In this document: piece by piece, positions 35,134 to 44,832 of the stretch
Layout: each line of letters begins with the position of its first letter
How positions within the stretch are numbered: position 1 is the first letter of the stretch
Made by a program: the position numbers and the translations under genes
Assembly: GCA_021770655.1 (NCBI GenBank)
Contig: JAETQO010000012.1
Location: 44,292 to 108,291 of the forward strand
Direction of reading: 5' to 3'
Length of the DNA: 64,000 nt
From: Ruminococcus sp.
GTDB taxonomy: Bacteria; Bacillota; Clostridia; Oscillospirales; Ruminococcaceae
Notes under the pieces: model-generated
Databases searched by the model: none
Told to the model about the DNA's origin: nothing
Seen by the model: the letters and a program-made list of their open reading frames with translations, nothing else

Positions 35134-36963
35134 CTATGCTGTCTGATCGAACTGAGAGTTGTAAAGCTCGCTATAGAAACCGCCCTGAGCCATAAGCTCA
35201 TCGTGATTTCCCTGCTCAATGATGTCGCCGTCCTTCATTACAAGGATTAGATCGGCATCGCGGATAGTTGAAAGTCTGTGAGCAATGATAAAGCTGGTTC
35301 TACCCTTCATCAGATTGTCCATAGCCTTTTGTATTCTTATCTCGGTGCGGGTATCTACCGATGAAGTAGCCTCGTCGAGAATAAGTATCTTGTTATCCGC
35401 AAGGATAGCTCTCGCTATTGTAAGCAACTGTTTCTGTCCCTGTGAAACGTTGGACGCTTCTTCGTTCAGTACCATGTTATATCCGCCCGGCAAGGTTTCT
35501 ATAAAGTGATGAACGTGAGCCGCCTTTGCCGCGGCAATGACTTCCTCGTCTGTAGCGTCAAGTCTGCCGTAACGGATATTCTCCATTATCGTGCCGTTGA
35601 ACAGCCAAGTATCCTGAAGCACCATTCCAAAGGCTTCTCTCAGCTCGCTTCTGTCAAAGGAAGTAATATCATTGCCGTCGATACTTATTGAACCTCCGTT
35701 CAGATCATAGAAACGCATAAGCAGTTTTACCATAGTGGTCTTGCCCGCACCCGTAGGACCGACAATAGCGATTTTCTGTCCCTCCTTGACTTGAGCGGAA
35801 AAATCATGAATAATGATCTTATCCTCGTTGTAACCGAATTTTACATGGTCAAATTCAACGCTGGCTTTAACGTCCCCAATGGAAATAGGGGCATGAGATT
35901 CAGCTTTCTGCGGTTCTTCGTCCTCTGCGAGAAATTCAAATATTCTCTCTGCCGCAGCGGCTGTTGACTGTATCATGGAAGATACCTGTGCAAGCTGTTG
36001 GATAGGCTGAGTAAAGGATTTTACATACTGAATAAAGGACTGAATATCTCCGACAGAGATCTTACCCTCCATTGCAAGATAAGCGCCGCCAACCGCAACT
36101 GCTACATATCCCAGATTCCCTACGAACTGCATAATAGGCATCATTATTCCGGAAATAAACTGAGATTTCCAGCCCGACTGATAAAGCACGTTATTTGCCT
36201 CGTCAAAGTCTTTGAGAGCGGCTTCCTCACGGTTAAATACCTTGATAACGTTATGACCGCCGTAAACCTCTTCGACCTGTCCGTTTACATGACCGAGATA
36301 TTCCTGCTGGCGGTGGAAGTATTTCTGCGAATGCTTTACAACGATACCTACTATAATACCCGAAAGAGGAATTATAACAAGCGCAATAAGCGTAAGCACC
36401 GGACTTATGGAAAGCATCATTATCAGAATACCTATCACCGTGGTAACAGATGTGATGAGCTGAGTAATAGACTGATTGAAACTTGTTCCAAGCGTATCTA
36501 CATCGTTTGTAACATGAGAAAGGACTTCGCCGTGAGTTTTCTTATCGAAATAATTCATTGGCAGACGATTTATTTTCTTGGAAATATCCTGTCTTAGCTG
36601 ATAGCACATTTTCTGAGAAACGCCCGTCATAATATAGCCCTGTATAAACTGGAACACAGCCGATATTATATACAAACCCAGAAGAATGAGAAGTATCCTT
36701 CCGATTTTTTCAAAATCTATTCCGCCTGTTCCTGCGATCTTTGCAACAAGGCCGTCGTAAAGAGCGTCCGTAGCTCTTGCCAGCACCTTAGGACCGACTA
36801 TAGAGAATATCGTGCTGCCAATAGCGAAGATTATTACCGCCAGCACTGCTAATCTGAATTTTTTCATATATTTTAAAAGCTTGGAAGCCGTACCCTTAAA
36901 GTCCTTTGCTTTCTCACCTGAACCCATCGGGCCTTTGCCCATAGGACCTCTGTGTCCCGCCAT
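35134..36963 (-). CDS. ABC exporter subunit with catalytic-type ATPase
   Basis: 609 residues. Gly/Met-rich N-terminus, six membrane helices, ATPase with Walker A GPTGAGKTT, Walker B KILILDEATSSVD (intact Glu) and switch AHRLSTI. The signature reads VSQGQ instead of LSGGQ, as expected for the partner that contributes to the degenerate site. It abuts the preceding subunit gene. Closely parallels the exporter at the left end of the window. The stop codon lies in the loop of an AGACAGC/GCTGTCT hairpin (35127-35144). Confidence 0.93.
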   Translation of the reverse strand: MAGHRGPMGKGPMGSGEKAKDFKGTASKLLKYMKKFRLAVLAVIIFAIGSTIFSIVGPKVLARATDALYDGLVAKIAGTGGIDFEKIGRILLILLGLYIISAVFQFIQGYIMTGVSQKMCYQLRQDISKKINRLPMNYFDKKTHGEVLSHVTNDVDTLGTSFNQSITQLITSVTTVIGILIMMLSISPVLTLIALVIIPLSGIIVGIVVKHSQKYFHRQQEYLGHVNGQVEEVYGGHNVIKVFNREEAALKDFDEANNVLYQSGWKSQFISGIMMPIMQFVGNLGYVAVAVGGAYLAMEGKISVGDIQSFIQYVKSFTQPIQQLAQVSSMIQSTAAAAERIFEFLAEDEEPQKAESHAPISIGDVKASVEFDHVKFGYNEDKIIIHDFSAQVKEGQKIAIVGPTGAGKTTMVKLLMRFYDLNGGSISIDGNDITSFDRSELREAFGMVLQDTWLFNGTIMENIRYGRLDATDEEVIAAAKAAHVHHFIETLPGGYNMVLNEEASNVSQGQKQLLTIARAILADNKILILDEATSSVDTRTEIRIQKAMDNLMKGRTSFIIAHRLSTIRDADLILVMKDGDIIEQGNHDELMAQGGFYSELYNSQFDQTA

Positions 36964-39318
36964 TTATATCTCCTCCTTTCCGTCGGTCGTTGCTTTTGCC
37001 TCGGCAAGCTGTTTTTCAAACTCTGCCTCGGAAAGCTGTGATTTAACTATCTGAGCATATACGTCGCAATTCTGAATAAGCTCACTGTGCGTTCCCTGTC
37101 CTGCGATCCTGCCCTCGTCAAGAACGATAATGTTGTCCGCATTCATAATGGTAACTATTCTCTGTGCAACTATAAGCACCGTGCTGTCTTTAACATTTTC
37201 ACCAAGCGCCTTTCTGAGTGCGACGTCTGTTTTAAAGTCAAGCGCCGAGAAAGAATCGTCAAAAACAAGAATTTTCGGATTCTTGGCAATAGCTCTCGCT
37301 ATGGAAAGCCTTTGCTTCTGTCCGCCGGAAACATTGTTTCCTCCCTGCGATATCGGGCTGTCGTATTTATCAGGCTTTGCCTCGATAAATTCGGTTGCCT
37401 GAGCTATCTGCGCAGCCTTTTCAAGCTGCTCCATAGGAGCGTCCTTACAGCCGAACGACAGATTCGATTTTATATCTCCCGAGAACAGCACTCCTTTCTG
37501 AGGTACAAAGCCTATTGCGTCTCTCAGATTGTGTTGAGTATATTCTCTTATATCTTTGCCGTCGATCGTTATCTTTCCGCCCGTTACATCGTAAAATCTC
37601 GGAATAAGATGAACAAGCGTTGATTTTCCGCTTCCGGTGCTTCCGATGATAGCTGTGGTTTTTCCCGGTTCTGCGATGAAATCTATATCATGAACAACGT
37701 CTGCGTCTGCGTTGTCATATCGGAAATCAACGTGATCAAATTTTACGACGCCCTTTTCGATCTTAACATCGGAAGATGCGTTCTCGCTGTCCTTGATAAC
37801 AGGATCGGAAGTAAGTATCTCGTCAACTCTCTCCGCGGCGACCGAGGCTCTCGGAAGCATCACAGATATCATTGAAAGCATAAGGAACGACATTATTATC
37901 ATCATTGAATATGTGATGAACGCCGTCATACTTCCGACCTGAAGCTTACCCAGATCTATCTGCTTTGAAGAAATCCATACTATAAGCACAGATATTCCGT
38001 TCATAATGAACATCATAAGCGGCATCATAAAGGTCATTACTCTGTTGGTAAAAAGCATCGTTTTCATCAGATCCTTATTTGTATCGTCAAAACGATCTTC
38101 CTCATACTTCTCTCTGGAAAAGGCTCTGATGACCGGCAGACCTGTCAATATCTCTCGTGTAACAAGATTGAGCCTGTCTACCTTTTTCTGCATGATCTTG
38201 AACTTCGGCATTGCCACTTTCATAAGCGTTGCTACTACAATAAGTACAAGCGCAATAGCTACGCCTATGATCCATACCATACTTGTGTTGGTATTAAGCA
38301 CCTTGATGAAACCGCCTATGCACAGCACAGGAGCATACATACACATTCTGAGCATAATAGTCAAAACCATTTGTATCTGCTGAATATCGTTTGTCGAACG
38401 GGTTATAAGGCTTGAAGTCGAAAACTTGTCGATCTCGGCATTGGAAAAGCTTATGACTTTCTTGAACACACCTACTCTCAGATCAAGTCCGACACCTGCT
38501 CCGATCTTTGCGGCGAGATAGCATATCACTATGGTACATACCATTATAAGAAACGCCATTGCCAGCATTTTTCCGCCCTCGGTAAAAAGATAGGTTTTTT
38601 GCATACCGTCGAGATCAACTCCGACTGCGGCGTACTCTGTTTTCCAGAAAGCCTTCGCCGACTGTTCAAATGCCATGTCCGACATAGTGCTGTATTTATC
38701 CTCAACACTCTTTCTCATCTCAAGACCGTCGATCATACCGCCCTTTATCATATCTATAACGGACATTTCAGCCGACGGAGCAGCTTCACCCTGTTGCTGC
38801 TGTATATGCTCCGCCTTTTGCTCATCGTTCATGGACATACCGTCTGAATCCGGCATTTCAGCATTTTTATCTGTACCTTCCGCCGCTGTCATCTTTGCCA
38901 TATCCTCCGGTTTCATCTGAAGTACCGCGGAATAAGTCATGACCGCTGAACCGAAATCCTCGTCAAGCTGAGAAATAACATCACTGTCGTCGGTATCAAG
39001 CTCATACACCGTCCCCTCAGGCTTTTTTCCGTCTTTAAGCGGAACGTCGCAGTCTGAAACAGAATCTTTCAGGACGTAGTTATCTTCGACCCTCTGCTTT
39101 TCCTCGTCGGTCATAAAGAGCTTGACGCCCTCCATGGAGTCCTCGCTTATTACTCTTGGACATACCGTATCGACGCCGTTCTGCATAATTCCCACATCAA
39201 TGATATTTGCGGTGTAATCTGGCAGAGACAGATCACAGTACGCCTGCACGATAAGCAGAACAAATACCACAATTACCCCGACGCGGTATTTTTTTAAATA
39301 CTTTAAAATCTTACTCAT
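36964..39318 (-). CDS. ABC exporter subunit with degenerate ATP site and extracellular insert
   Basis: 784 residues, about 200 longer than the usual half-transporter. TM1 (about 12-30) is followed by a polar region to about residue 245 and then TM2, so an extra extracytoplasmic domain is inserted between TM1 and TM2. It holds acidic, Met- and Gln-rich stretches. The ATPase has Walker A GSTGSGKST, signature VSGGQKQR, Walker B ILVFDDSFSALD and switch VAQRI: Asp and Gln in the catalytic positions. ATG at 39318, eight bases after AAAGGA. Confidence 0.92.
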   Translation of the reverse strand: MSKILKYLKKYRVGVIVVFVLLIVQAYCDLSLPDYTANIIDVGIMQNGVDTVCPRVISEDSMEGVKLFMTDEEKQRVEDNYVLKDSVSDCDVPLKDGKKPEGTVYELDTDDSDVISQLDEDFGSAVMTYSAVLQMKPEDMAKMTAAEGTDKNAEMPDSDGMSMNDEQKAEHIQQQQGEAAPSAEMSVIDMIKGGMIDGLEMRKSVEDKYSTMSDMAFEQSAKAFWKTEYAAVGVDLDGMQKTYLFTEGGKMLAMAFLIMVCTIVICYLAAKIGAGVGLDLRVGVFKKVISFSNAEIDKFSTSSLITRSTNDIQQIQMVLTIMLRMCMYAPVLCIGGFIKVLNTNTSMVWIIGVAIALVLIVVATLMKVAMPKFKIMQKKVDRLNLVTREILTGLPVIRAFSREKYEEDRFDDTNKDLMKTMLFTNRVMTFMMPLMMFIMNGISVLIVWISSKQIDLGKLQVGSMTAFITYSMMIIMSFLMLSMISVMLPRASVAAERVDEILTSDPVIKDSENASSDVKIEKGVVKFDHVDFRYDNADADVVHDIDFIAEPGKTTAIIGSTGSGKSTLVHLIPRFYDVTGGKITIDGKDIREYTQHNLRDAIGFVPQKGVLFSGDIKSNLSFGCKDAPMEQLEKAAQIAQATEFIEAKPDKYDSPISQGGNNVSGGQKQRLSIARAIAKNPKILVFDDSFSALDFKTDVALRKALGENVKDSTVLIVAQRIVTIMNADNIIVLDEGRIAGQGTHSELIQNCDVYAQIVKSQLSEAEFEKQLAEAKATTDGKEEI

Positions 39319-39808
39319 ACTCACTGTCCTTTCCTTGCTCTGAATGTTCTAACTCCTCGGAGACAAGCTCGATAAGCTCCTCCGCGATAGAAATAAATTC
39401 ACGCATTTTATCTTCGCCCAGACGATCAAAAACTCTTGTCATAAAATCGTTATAGCTTTTATGTGCAGTCTGCCATGCCTGAAAACCCTGTTCAGTCAAA
39501 CAGACCCTAACCTCTCTGCGGTCGTCGGCATTGGTTATGCGCTGAACTATACCTCTCTGTTCCAACGAGTTCATCGTCTTGGTCACCATTGCGGGAGATA
39601 CCCGCATTCCGGACGAGATCTTCTTCATTGAAACGCATTTTCCTACAGGATCTTCCGTTTTACTGAATCCCGCAGACAACACTACGATTTTTGATACTGC
39701 GAAAAATTCGCTTTTACTCAGAACATTCTGAATCCTATCGAACCTAAGCATTTTAACCATAGCGTTAAGCGCCATAAAGCGTTCGCCCAAATCTGAGCCG
39801 TTATTCAT
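39311..39808 (-). CDS. MarR-family regulator of the second exporter
   Basis: 165 residues. Helix-turn-helix MKKISSGMRVSPAMVTKTMN, then SLEQRGIVQRITNADDRREV. Operon head for the two ABC genes, overlapping by 8 bases. The ATG at 39808 follows GGGGAGG by eight bases; a GTG further up is less likely. Same genetic arrangement as 1-3.6 kb, but the proteins are only distantly similar. Confidence 0.9.
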   Translation of the reverse strand: MNNGSDLGERFMALNAMVKMLRFDRIQNVLSKSEFFAVSKIVVLSAGFSKTEDPVGKCVSMKKISSGMRVSPAMVTKTMNSLEQRGIVQRITNADDRREVRVCLTEQGFQAWQTAHKSYNDFMTRVFDRLGEDKMREFISIAEELIELVSEELEHSEQGKDSEYE

Positions 39809-39840
39809 TTTTTTATCCTCCCCGACAAAGTTCACCCGGT

Positions 39841-39898
39841 TAATATTTTACTCGGTTAACTAATAACAAAGTATATCATAACAAGCGGTCGTTGTCAA
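39841..39898 (-). promoter_or_regulatory. Promoter of the second MarR/ABC operon
   Basis: Minus-strand TTGACA (39893-39898), 17 bases, TATACT (39870-39875). Downstream, GGTTAA occurs twice as a direct repeat 16 bases apart (on the plus strand from 39838 and 39853), with GTTAAC palindromic; candidate MarR sites. Confidence 0.7.
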
Positions 39899-40063
39899 CG
39901 TTATTCTATACAAAATAACCTGAAATTTGAAAAGTGAAATTGTCAAAACAGCGGAATTAATATTCATCCTTTTACATTTTCTTATTTTTTTCTTAACGGC
40001 ATTGCAAACATATGAAATTAATGCTATAATATCGTTAGGAAATAAAAGAAAGAGGAGACAGAA

Positions 40064-40573
40064 TTGCTTATAAAAATAATATGCATCATAACTTCAGTAA
40101 TGACGCTCATGACCCTTTCAGGCTGTGACCAAGGCAGTGATAAGCCTGAAAACCAAAAAGAATCTTCGATAAGCCAGAAACAGGAACTTTCTGCAAAAGA
40201 CATTCTAGAACGGATCGACGACCAAAATCTCACCGATTCGGCTTTTTACGGCGATGAGACCTTCGACAATAACGCCGAAAAGCTTTACGGCATAAGCGTT
40301 GATAAAATCAGCGACGGCGGTATTATTTACGCAGGCGACGGCGGAATTGCAGACGAGGTCTCTATCCTGAAGCTTTCCGACGGGGAAAGCGCAGAGCAGA
40401 TATTTTCAGACAGAATGGATTTCAGACTCAATCAGTTTGAGACTTACAAGCCTGAGGAAACGCAGAAAATCAACGCCGCTCAGATATTTAAATCAGGCGA
40501 TTACTGGGTGCTTGTCATTTCCGACAATGCGGACAAAATATCGGAAACAATAAAAGATCTGGCAGGTGAATAA
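40064..40573 (+). CDS. Lipoprotein, DUF4358-like
   Basis: 169 residues with a lipobox (TLSGC, Cys 21). The mature part (AKDILERIDDQNLTDSAFYG, LYGISVDKISDGGIIYAGDG) has the repeated acidic pattern of DUF4358 proteins. TTG start after GAGGAG. Adjacent lipoprotein gene 1 base downstream suggests a joint extracellular role, unknown. Confidence 0.7.
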   Translation: MLIKIICIITSVMTLMTLSGCDQGSDKPENQKESSISQKQELSAKDILERIDDQNLTDSAFYGDETFDNNAEKLYGISVDKISDGGIIYAGDGGIADEVSILKLSDGESAEQIFSDRMDFRLNQFETYKPEETQKINAAQIFKSGDYWVLVISDNADKISETIKDLAGE

Positions 40574-40574
40574 T

Positions 40575-41774
40575 ATGAACACAATAAAACGATCTATTCT
40601 TCTTAGCCTTTGCGCGGCTGCTGTTTGTACGGGAATGAGCGCCTGCGCAAAAAAAGACACTTCCTCATCTGTTTCCGAAAGCGCCCAATCCGAAGAAAAC
40701 TCGGCGCTGAAAAAACAGGTTGACGAATTAAGCGGCGATATCGAAAAGCTTACAAATATTCTCTCAGAATATCTGGGAGAGGATATATCCGACATTGATA
40801 CGACCGATATAAACGGAGAAATACACGACATTTACGATGATACCGCAGTCGTGGAAGCTTATAAGACAGGCGACGATTCTAAGCTGTCCGATAAAAAGGA
40901 CAAATATATATTAAAAGAGCTGAAAAAGGCGGTTTCGGAAATCATAACAGATGATATGAACGACTTTGACAAGGAAAAAGCCGTCTACGATTATGTTTTC
41001 TCTAAAACTCATTTTTACGAAAACTCCTTGGCGGCTATTCCGAGCACCAATGAAGATTATTCTCATACTCCATACGGATTTTTTCATGATCATTCTACGA
41101 TATGCGTCGGAAACGCCACAACTTTTAAGCTGTTCTTCGACGTTCTCGGCATTGACAGCAAGATAATACACTCCACAGAGAACGGCGAACACGCTTGGAA
41201 CGTTGTAAAAATTGACGGCAGTTGGTATCATCTTGACCTTACTTTCGACAACGGCACAGATTATCCCGATTATGCGTATTTCAACGTGCCTGATTCCGTC
41301 AAGAACAACGATACATACCCATGGGACGAATCGGAATATCCCGCCTGCAATGCCACGGACAAATGTCTGATCTGCCGAGACGCAGAAAAGCTTGACAGCG
41401 TTTATGACATACCGCAGAAGATAAAGGATATTATCGGTACGAAAAAACCTACCTCATATATGTCCATAACCATTCCCGACGGATGCGGTACGGACGAAGT
41501 AAAGAGCCAGCTTGAAAGCATTATCAACTCGATCTATTTTGAGGAATACTATTGCGCAGTAACTCCGGTAGTTATAACCGACGACGGAAAAAGCGCCTGC
41601 TTTGGTATCAGCGTTTTCTCCATGTCCGATGAAGATCACAACAATCACGAAACAAATGAGAATGCGCTCAATGTTGATTATGACAAACTGCAAGCCGCGT
41701 TTGATGACGCTCTCGGTGATAAAATGGTTTATTCTGATGAGTCCGGCTGGGATACCGATTACCAGAACAAGTAA
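40575..41774 (+). CDS. Transglutaminase-like lipoprotein
   Basis: 399 residues: signal with lipobox SAC, a coiled-coil-like stretch near 40-65, and a transglutaminase/protease-like core. The Cys lies in STICVGNATTFKLFFDVLG, His in GEHAWNVVKIDGSWYHLD and Asp in LDLTFDNG. Probably a surface peptidase or cross-linking enzyme. A relative sits at 51202-52491. The last residue region is acidic. Confidence 0.82.
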   Translation: MNTIKRSILLSLCAAAVCTGMSACAKKDTSSSVSESAQSEENSALKKQVDELSGDIEKLTNILSEYLGEDISDIDTTDINGEIHDIYDDTAVVEAYKTGDDSKLSDKKDKYILKELKKAVSEIITDDMNDFDKEKAVYDYVFSKTHFYENSLAAIPSTNEDYSHTPYGFFHDHSTICVGNATTFKLFFDVLGIDSKIIHSTENGEHAWNVVKIDGSWYHLDLTFDNGTDYPDYAYFNVPDSVKNNDTYPWDESEYPACNATDKCLICRDAEKLDSVYDIPQKIKDIIGTKKPTSYMSITIPDGCGTDEVKSQLESIINSIYFEEYYCAVTPVVITDDGKSACFGISVFSMSDEDHNNHETNENALNVDYDKLQAAFDDALGDKMVYSDESGWDTDYQNK

Positions 41775-41824
41775 AAAAACCTCCTTTCGCCTTTATACGG
41801 TGTTAGCGTGATATTGCAAACAAC

Positions 41825-41871
41825 AAAGCCGCAGGATTGACAACTATCATACTGTCAATCCTGCGGCTTTT
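41825..41871. terminator. Bidirectional terminator between the lipoprotein gene and cysK
   Basis: AAGCCGCAGGATTGACA / TGTCAATCCTGCGGCTT, a 17-bp perfect stem with an 11-base loop, flanked by A- and T-rich tracts. Serves both converging transcripts. Confidence 0.9.
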
Positions 41872-41883
41872 ATTGTATCCGAA

Positions 41884-42816
41884 TCAGCTTTCAAAAAGAG
41901 AAGTAGAGAGATATCTCTCGCCTGTATCAGGAAGGAGCGCAACGATGACCTTGCCTTTATTTTCAGGTCTCTTGGAAAGTATCTCGGCGGCGTGAAGAGC
42001 CGCGCCCGAAGAGATACCTACAAGAATGCCCTCTGTCTTGGCAAACTTGTTTCCTGCCCTGAATGCGTCCTCGTTCTCTATAGTAAGCACTTCGTCATAA
42101 ACTGTTGTATCAAGCACATCAGGAACAAAGCCTGCTCCGATACCCTGAATCTTATGCGGACCGGACTTGCCCTGTGAAAGTACGGGAGATGTTGCAGGCT
42201 CTACCGCGACTACCCTAACATTCGGATTTTGGGTTTTTAGATATTTGCCTACGCCTGTAACGGTTCCGCCGGTTCCTACGCCTGCGATAAAAATATCTAC
42301 CTTTCCGTCCGTGTCCTCCCATATCTCCGGACCGGTCGATGCGAAATGCGCCGCCGGATTAGCAGGGTTTACAAATTGACCGAGAATTACCGAGTTTTCG
42401 ATCTCGGCTTTTAGCTCGTCTGCTTTCTTGATAGCGCCTGTCATACCCTTTGCTCCTTCTGTAAGGACTATCTGCGCACCGTATGCTTTCAGAAGATTTC
42501 TTCTTTCAACACTCATTGTTTCAGGCATTGTAAGTATGACCTTATAACCCTTTGAAACGCCTACTGCCGCAAGACCGATCCCTGTGTTTCCCGAAGTAGG
42601 CTCGATAATAGTCGAACCCTCTTTCAGAACGCCTTTTTTCTCAGCCTCCTCGATCATAGCAAGAGCAACTCTGTCCTTAACGCTTCCTGCCGGATTGAAG
42701 TATTCAAGCTTTGCAAGAATCGCTGCCTCAGCCTCAACCGACTTTTCAAAATTGACCGCTTCAATGATCGGAGTTTTTCCGATAAGCTCCGACACTCCCT
42801 TGTAAATTTTCGACAT
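41884..42816 (-). CDS. cysK: Cysteine synthase
   Basis: 310 residues. PLP lysine in NPAGSVKDRVAL near 42, PTSGNTGIGLA near 70 and GTGGTVTGVGKYLK near 177. It makes cysteine from O-acetylserine and sulfide. The ATG at 42816 lies nine bases after GGAGG and is preferred over the TTG three codons upstream. An R1 remnant begins 25 bases upstream of the start and must sit in the leader or promoter. Confidence 0.96.
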   Translation of the reverse strand: MSKIYKGVSELIGKTPIIEAVNFEKSVEAEAAILAKLEYFNPAGSVKDRVALAMIEEAEKKGVLKEGSTIIEPTSGNTGIGLAAVGVSKGYKVILTMPETMSVERRNLLKAYGAQIVLTEGAKGMTGAIKKADELKAEIENSVILGQFVNPANPAAHFASTGPEIWEDTDGKVDIFIAGVGTGGTVTGVGKYLKTQNPNVRVVAVEPATSPVLSQGKSGPHKIQGIGAGFVPDVLDTTVYDEVLTIENEDAFRAGNKFAKTEGILVGISSGAALHAAEILSKRPENKGKVIVALLPDTGERYLSTSLFES

Positions 42817-42840
42817 ATTGACCAACCTCCGTAAATTAAT

Positions 42841-42941
42841 TTAAGGCGACACCGCACAACTACCGCCTAACGGCTTTGTGTACGTCTAACTTACCAATTT
42901 TCCGTTATCTTGCACACAATAGTTGTGCGGTATAGCCTTAA
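42841..42941. repeat. R1 repeat, internally deleted copy before cysK
   Basis: 101 bp from TTAAGGCGACACC to GGTATAGCCTTAA; the left 70 bases match the full copy, then it jumps to the right terminus, losing about 75 bases. Directly upstream of the cysK ribosome site. Confidence 0.85.
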
Positions 42942-42977
42942 CGCTTTTTCATTCCGTATGAATTTATATACTAATCT

Positions 42978-43631
42978 CTATATCTGAGAATTATCTTCCG
43001 GATAGATCAGCGCCTTAACAAAATCATCATGCTTAAGGGGCTTTTTATATTCCACGCGTATTCTTTTGACCGACGACTCATTATTAATAAACTCGTCGGC
43101 AATGTCAATATAGCGCGCGTTATTGACGTGACGGTTCATATCGATAAAGCATTTCAGCACATTAATATTTTTAACGTGCTGCGGTTCAGTATCAGGCAGG
43201 GCGATTTTTCTGGGCAGATACTCCATATCCAGCTTTGGATAAAGCGTCACCCTGTCCACAAGCTCCTGCGGTACTTTTATAGGTCTTTGAGTAGTTTTGT
43301 CCATAAATGCGCCCGATGCGATAGCCGTGATACAGGGCTTCCCGTCCTCACCGTAGATCACGGTATTACGGTAGCCGTACATTCTTTTAAGTTCATAGGT
43401 CCATGTCTTTATCTTTACTTTTTCCTGATATCCCGGTCTGCGGATAATATCCAGCTGTCTTGACACCAGAAACATCACGCATTTTTCCTTTTCAAAAAAC
43501 GGTGACATAACAGGGTGCGTGTCAAGATGAAGAACGGAACAGTCCTGCAAAAAATCTATAATAGCGCTGTTTTTCATCACTCCGTCCGCACCGATATTAC
43601 TGCAGTTTACGTTTCTTTCCATTTCGTACAT
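42978..43631 (-). CDS. Acyl-ACP thioesterase (FatA/FatB type)
   Basis: 217 residues, slightly short for the double hot-dog fold. Active-site motif FIDMNRHVNNARYIDIADEF near 163 is characteristic; SRQLDIIRRPGYQEKVKIKT is in the first hot-dog. Releases fatty acids from ACP and sets chain length. GGAGG is seven bases before the ATG. Confidence 0.85.
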   Translation of the reverse strand: MYEMERNVNCSNIGADGVMKNSAIIDFLQDCSVLHLDTHPVMSPFFEKEKCVMFLVSRQLDIIRRPGYQEKVKIKTWTYELKRMYGYRNTVIYGEDGKPCITAIASGAFMDKTTQRPIKVPQELVDRVTLYPKLDMEYLPRKIALPDTEPQHVKNINVLKCFIDMNRHVNNARYIDIADEFINNESSVKRIRVEYKKPLKHDDFVKALIYPEDNSQI

Positions 43632-43886
43632 TTATTTGTCCTCCGAAATTTATTGCTGATTTAATTATAACTCAGATTTTGATATTTTGCAACTGAAAAT
43701 ATACTGTGGGTTGTCTGCAAACTATAACAGAACAACGAAAAATTTTGATTTTACCGCTCACGCATAAGCTTCGTGAGCATAGTTTCTAAACTGTTGTTCA
43801 AAATCAATCCCCTTCTTCCTCTGCAATTACATTATATTGGAAATAGAATTTTTTTGTAGTTAGCAATTAGAGGATAGCTGCATAAA

Positions 43887-43922
43887 CGAAAAAAGACCTT
43901 GAGAGTATTATCCCTCAAGATC
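43887..43922 (-). terminator. Terminator of the GrpB-family gene
   Basis: Minus-strand ATCTTGAGGG/CTCTCAAGGT stem followed by CTTTTTTCG, shortly after the stop. The 300 bases to the thioesterase gene otherwise hold only a GCTCACG/CGTGAGC hairpin. Confidence 0.75.
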
Positions 43923-43940
43923 CGGCTATCTAATTTGTAT

Positions 43941-44498
43941 TCAGTTAAGCAAATCGGGAGTTGCAGTTGTCAATCTCGATTTCCAAATTTCAGCTTCTGC
44001 CAGCAAGCGTCGTATAATTTTATCCTTTCCCGCTGTATAGCTCTTTCGATCATTTGAAAACTGCATTGCTAATTTCTGTTTACAAGTATCATATAAAATT
44101 GCTTTTTCAAGATGTTCGTTCAAATAATCACGAAAGTTAATATAATTATTCCATCCTGTTCCGTTCCATCTTACGATATGAATATGATGCGTTCGTATCT
44201 CATCATCTCCCATTACAAATAATACTTCTCCTGCAATAATTTCTCCACGAAAAATGATATTATGTTGCTTTAGCAATTCAATATAGGGTGCTATATCATT
44301 TAAGTTATTCACGCCAATGACAATATCAATAATTGGTTTTGCGTGGATTGAGGAAATAGCTGTACTTCCGATATGTTGAATATCAATAGCGGTATCTCCT
44401 AAAAGCTGTTTTAGTAATCTGATTATATTTACAGCATTTTCATTCCATTCTTTCTGATGAGGAACTAACTCTACTGTTCCTCTTTTTAACCCTACCAC
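43941..44498 (-). CDS. GrpB-family (UPF0157) nucleotidyltransferase-fold protein
   Basis: 185 residues. TAIDIQHIGSTAISSIHAKP and IIDIVIGVNNLNDI are the family core, a minimal nucleotidyltransferase fold often found as a stand-alone or fused domain; function not established. GGGAGG seven bases before a GTG at 44498 fixes the start. It is more AT-rich than its neighbours, suggesting acquisition. Confidence 0.85.
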   Translation of the reverse strand: MVGLKRGTVELVPHQKEWNENAVNIIRLLKQLLGDTAIDIQHIGSTAISSIHAKPIIDIVIGVNNLNDIAPYIELLKQHNIIFRGEIIAGEVLFVMGDDEIRTHHIHIVRWNGTGWNNYINFRDYLNEHLEKAILYDTCKQKLAMQFSNDRKSYTAGKDKIIRRLLAEAEIWKSRLTTATPDLLN

Positions 44499-44664
44499 TA
44501 TATATCCTCCCATTCCTCTTTGCAATTCATTATATCGGAAATCAAAGGAACTTCTAGTTTGCGATTTTCAGCAAAATCCCCCTGAAGAATTTTTATATTT
44601 TTAATTGATGCGTTCTATGGTTAAGTTTTTTGTTCTATAAATTGGAAGTTGTCGTGCTTGACAA

Positions 44665-44832
44665 TCATAACAATTCAAGTTCAAATGTAATAGGATAATG
44701 ATCAGAATGATTTACACTTCTGTTAACATTTAAGGCAACACCGCACAACTATTGTGTGCGGTGTTACCTTGATATAATTTTCGGCGCCTTTCCAAGTTCC
44801 GAAATCCACATAAACATCGGATTTTCGATTTA
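44665..44832 (-). pseudogene. C-terminal remnant of an endonuclease/exonuclease/phosphatase protein
   Basis: Minus strand reads DVYVDFGTWKGAENYIK, then an inserted minimal R1 repeat, then NVNRSVNHSDHYPITFELEL and a stop. SDHYPI is the closing motif of the EEP nuclease fold. No start or upstream part exists; lysS ends directly before it. A decayed gene tail interrupted by a repeat. Confidence 0.45.
44730..44771. repeat. R1 repeat, minimal palindrome
   Basis: AAGGCAACACCGCACAACTA followed at once by TTGTGTGCGGTGTTACCTT: only the two termini remain, forming a hairpin of about 40 bases. Lies within the nuclease remnant after lysS. Confidence 0.8.
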
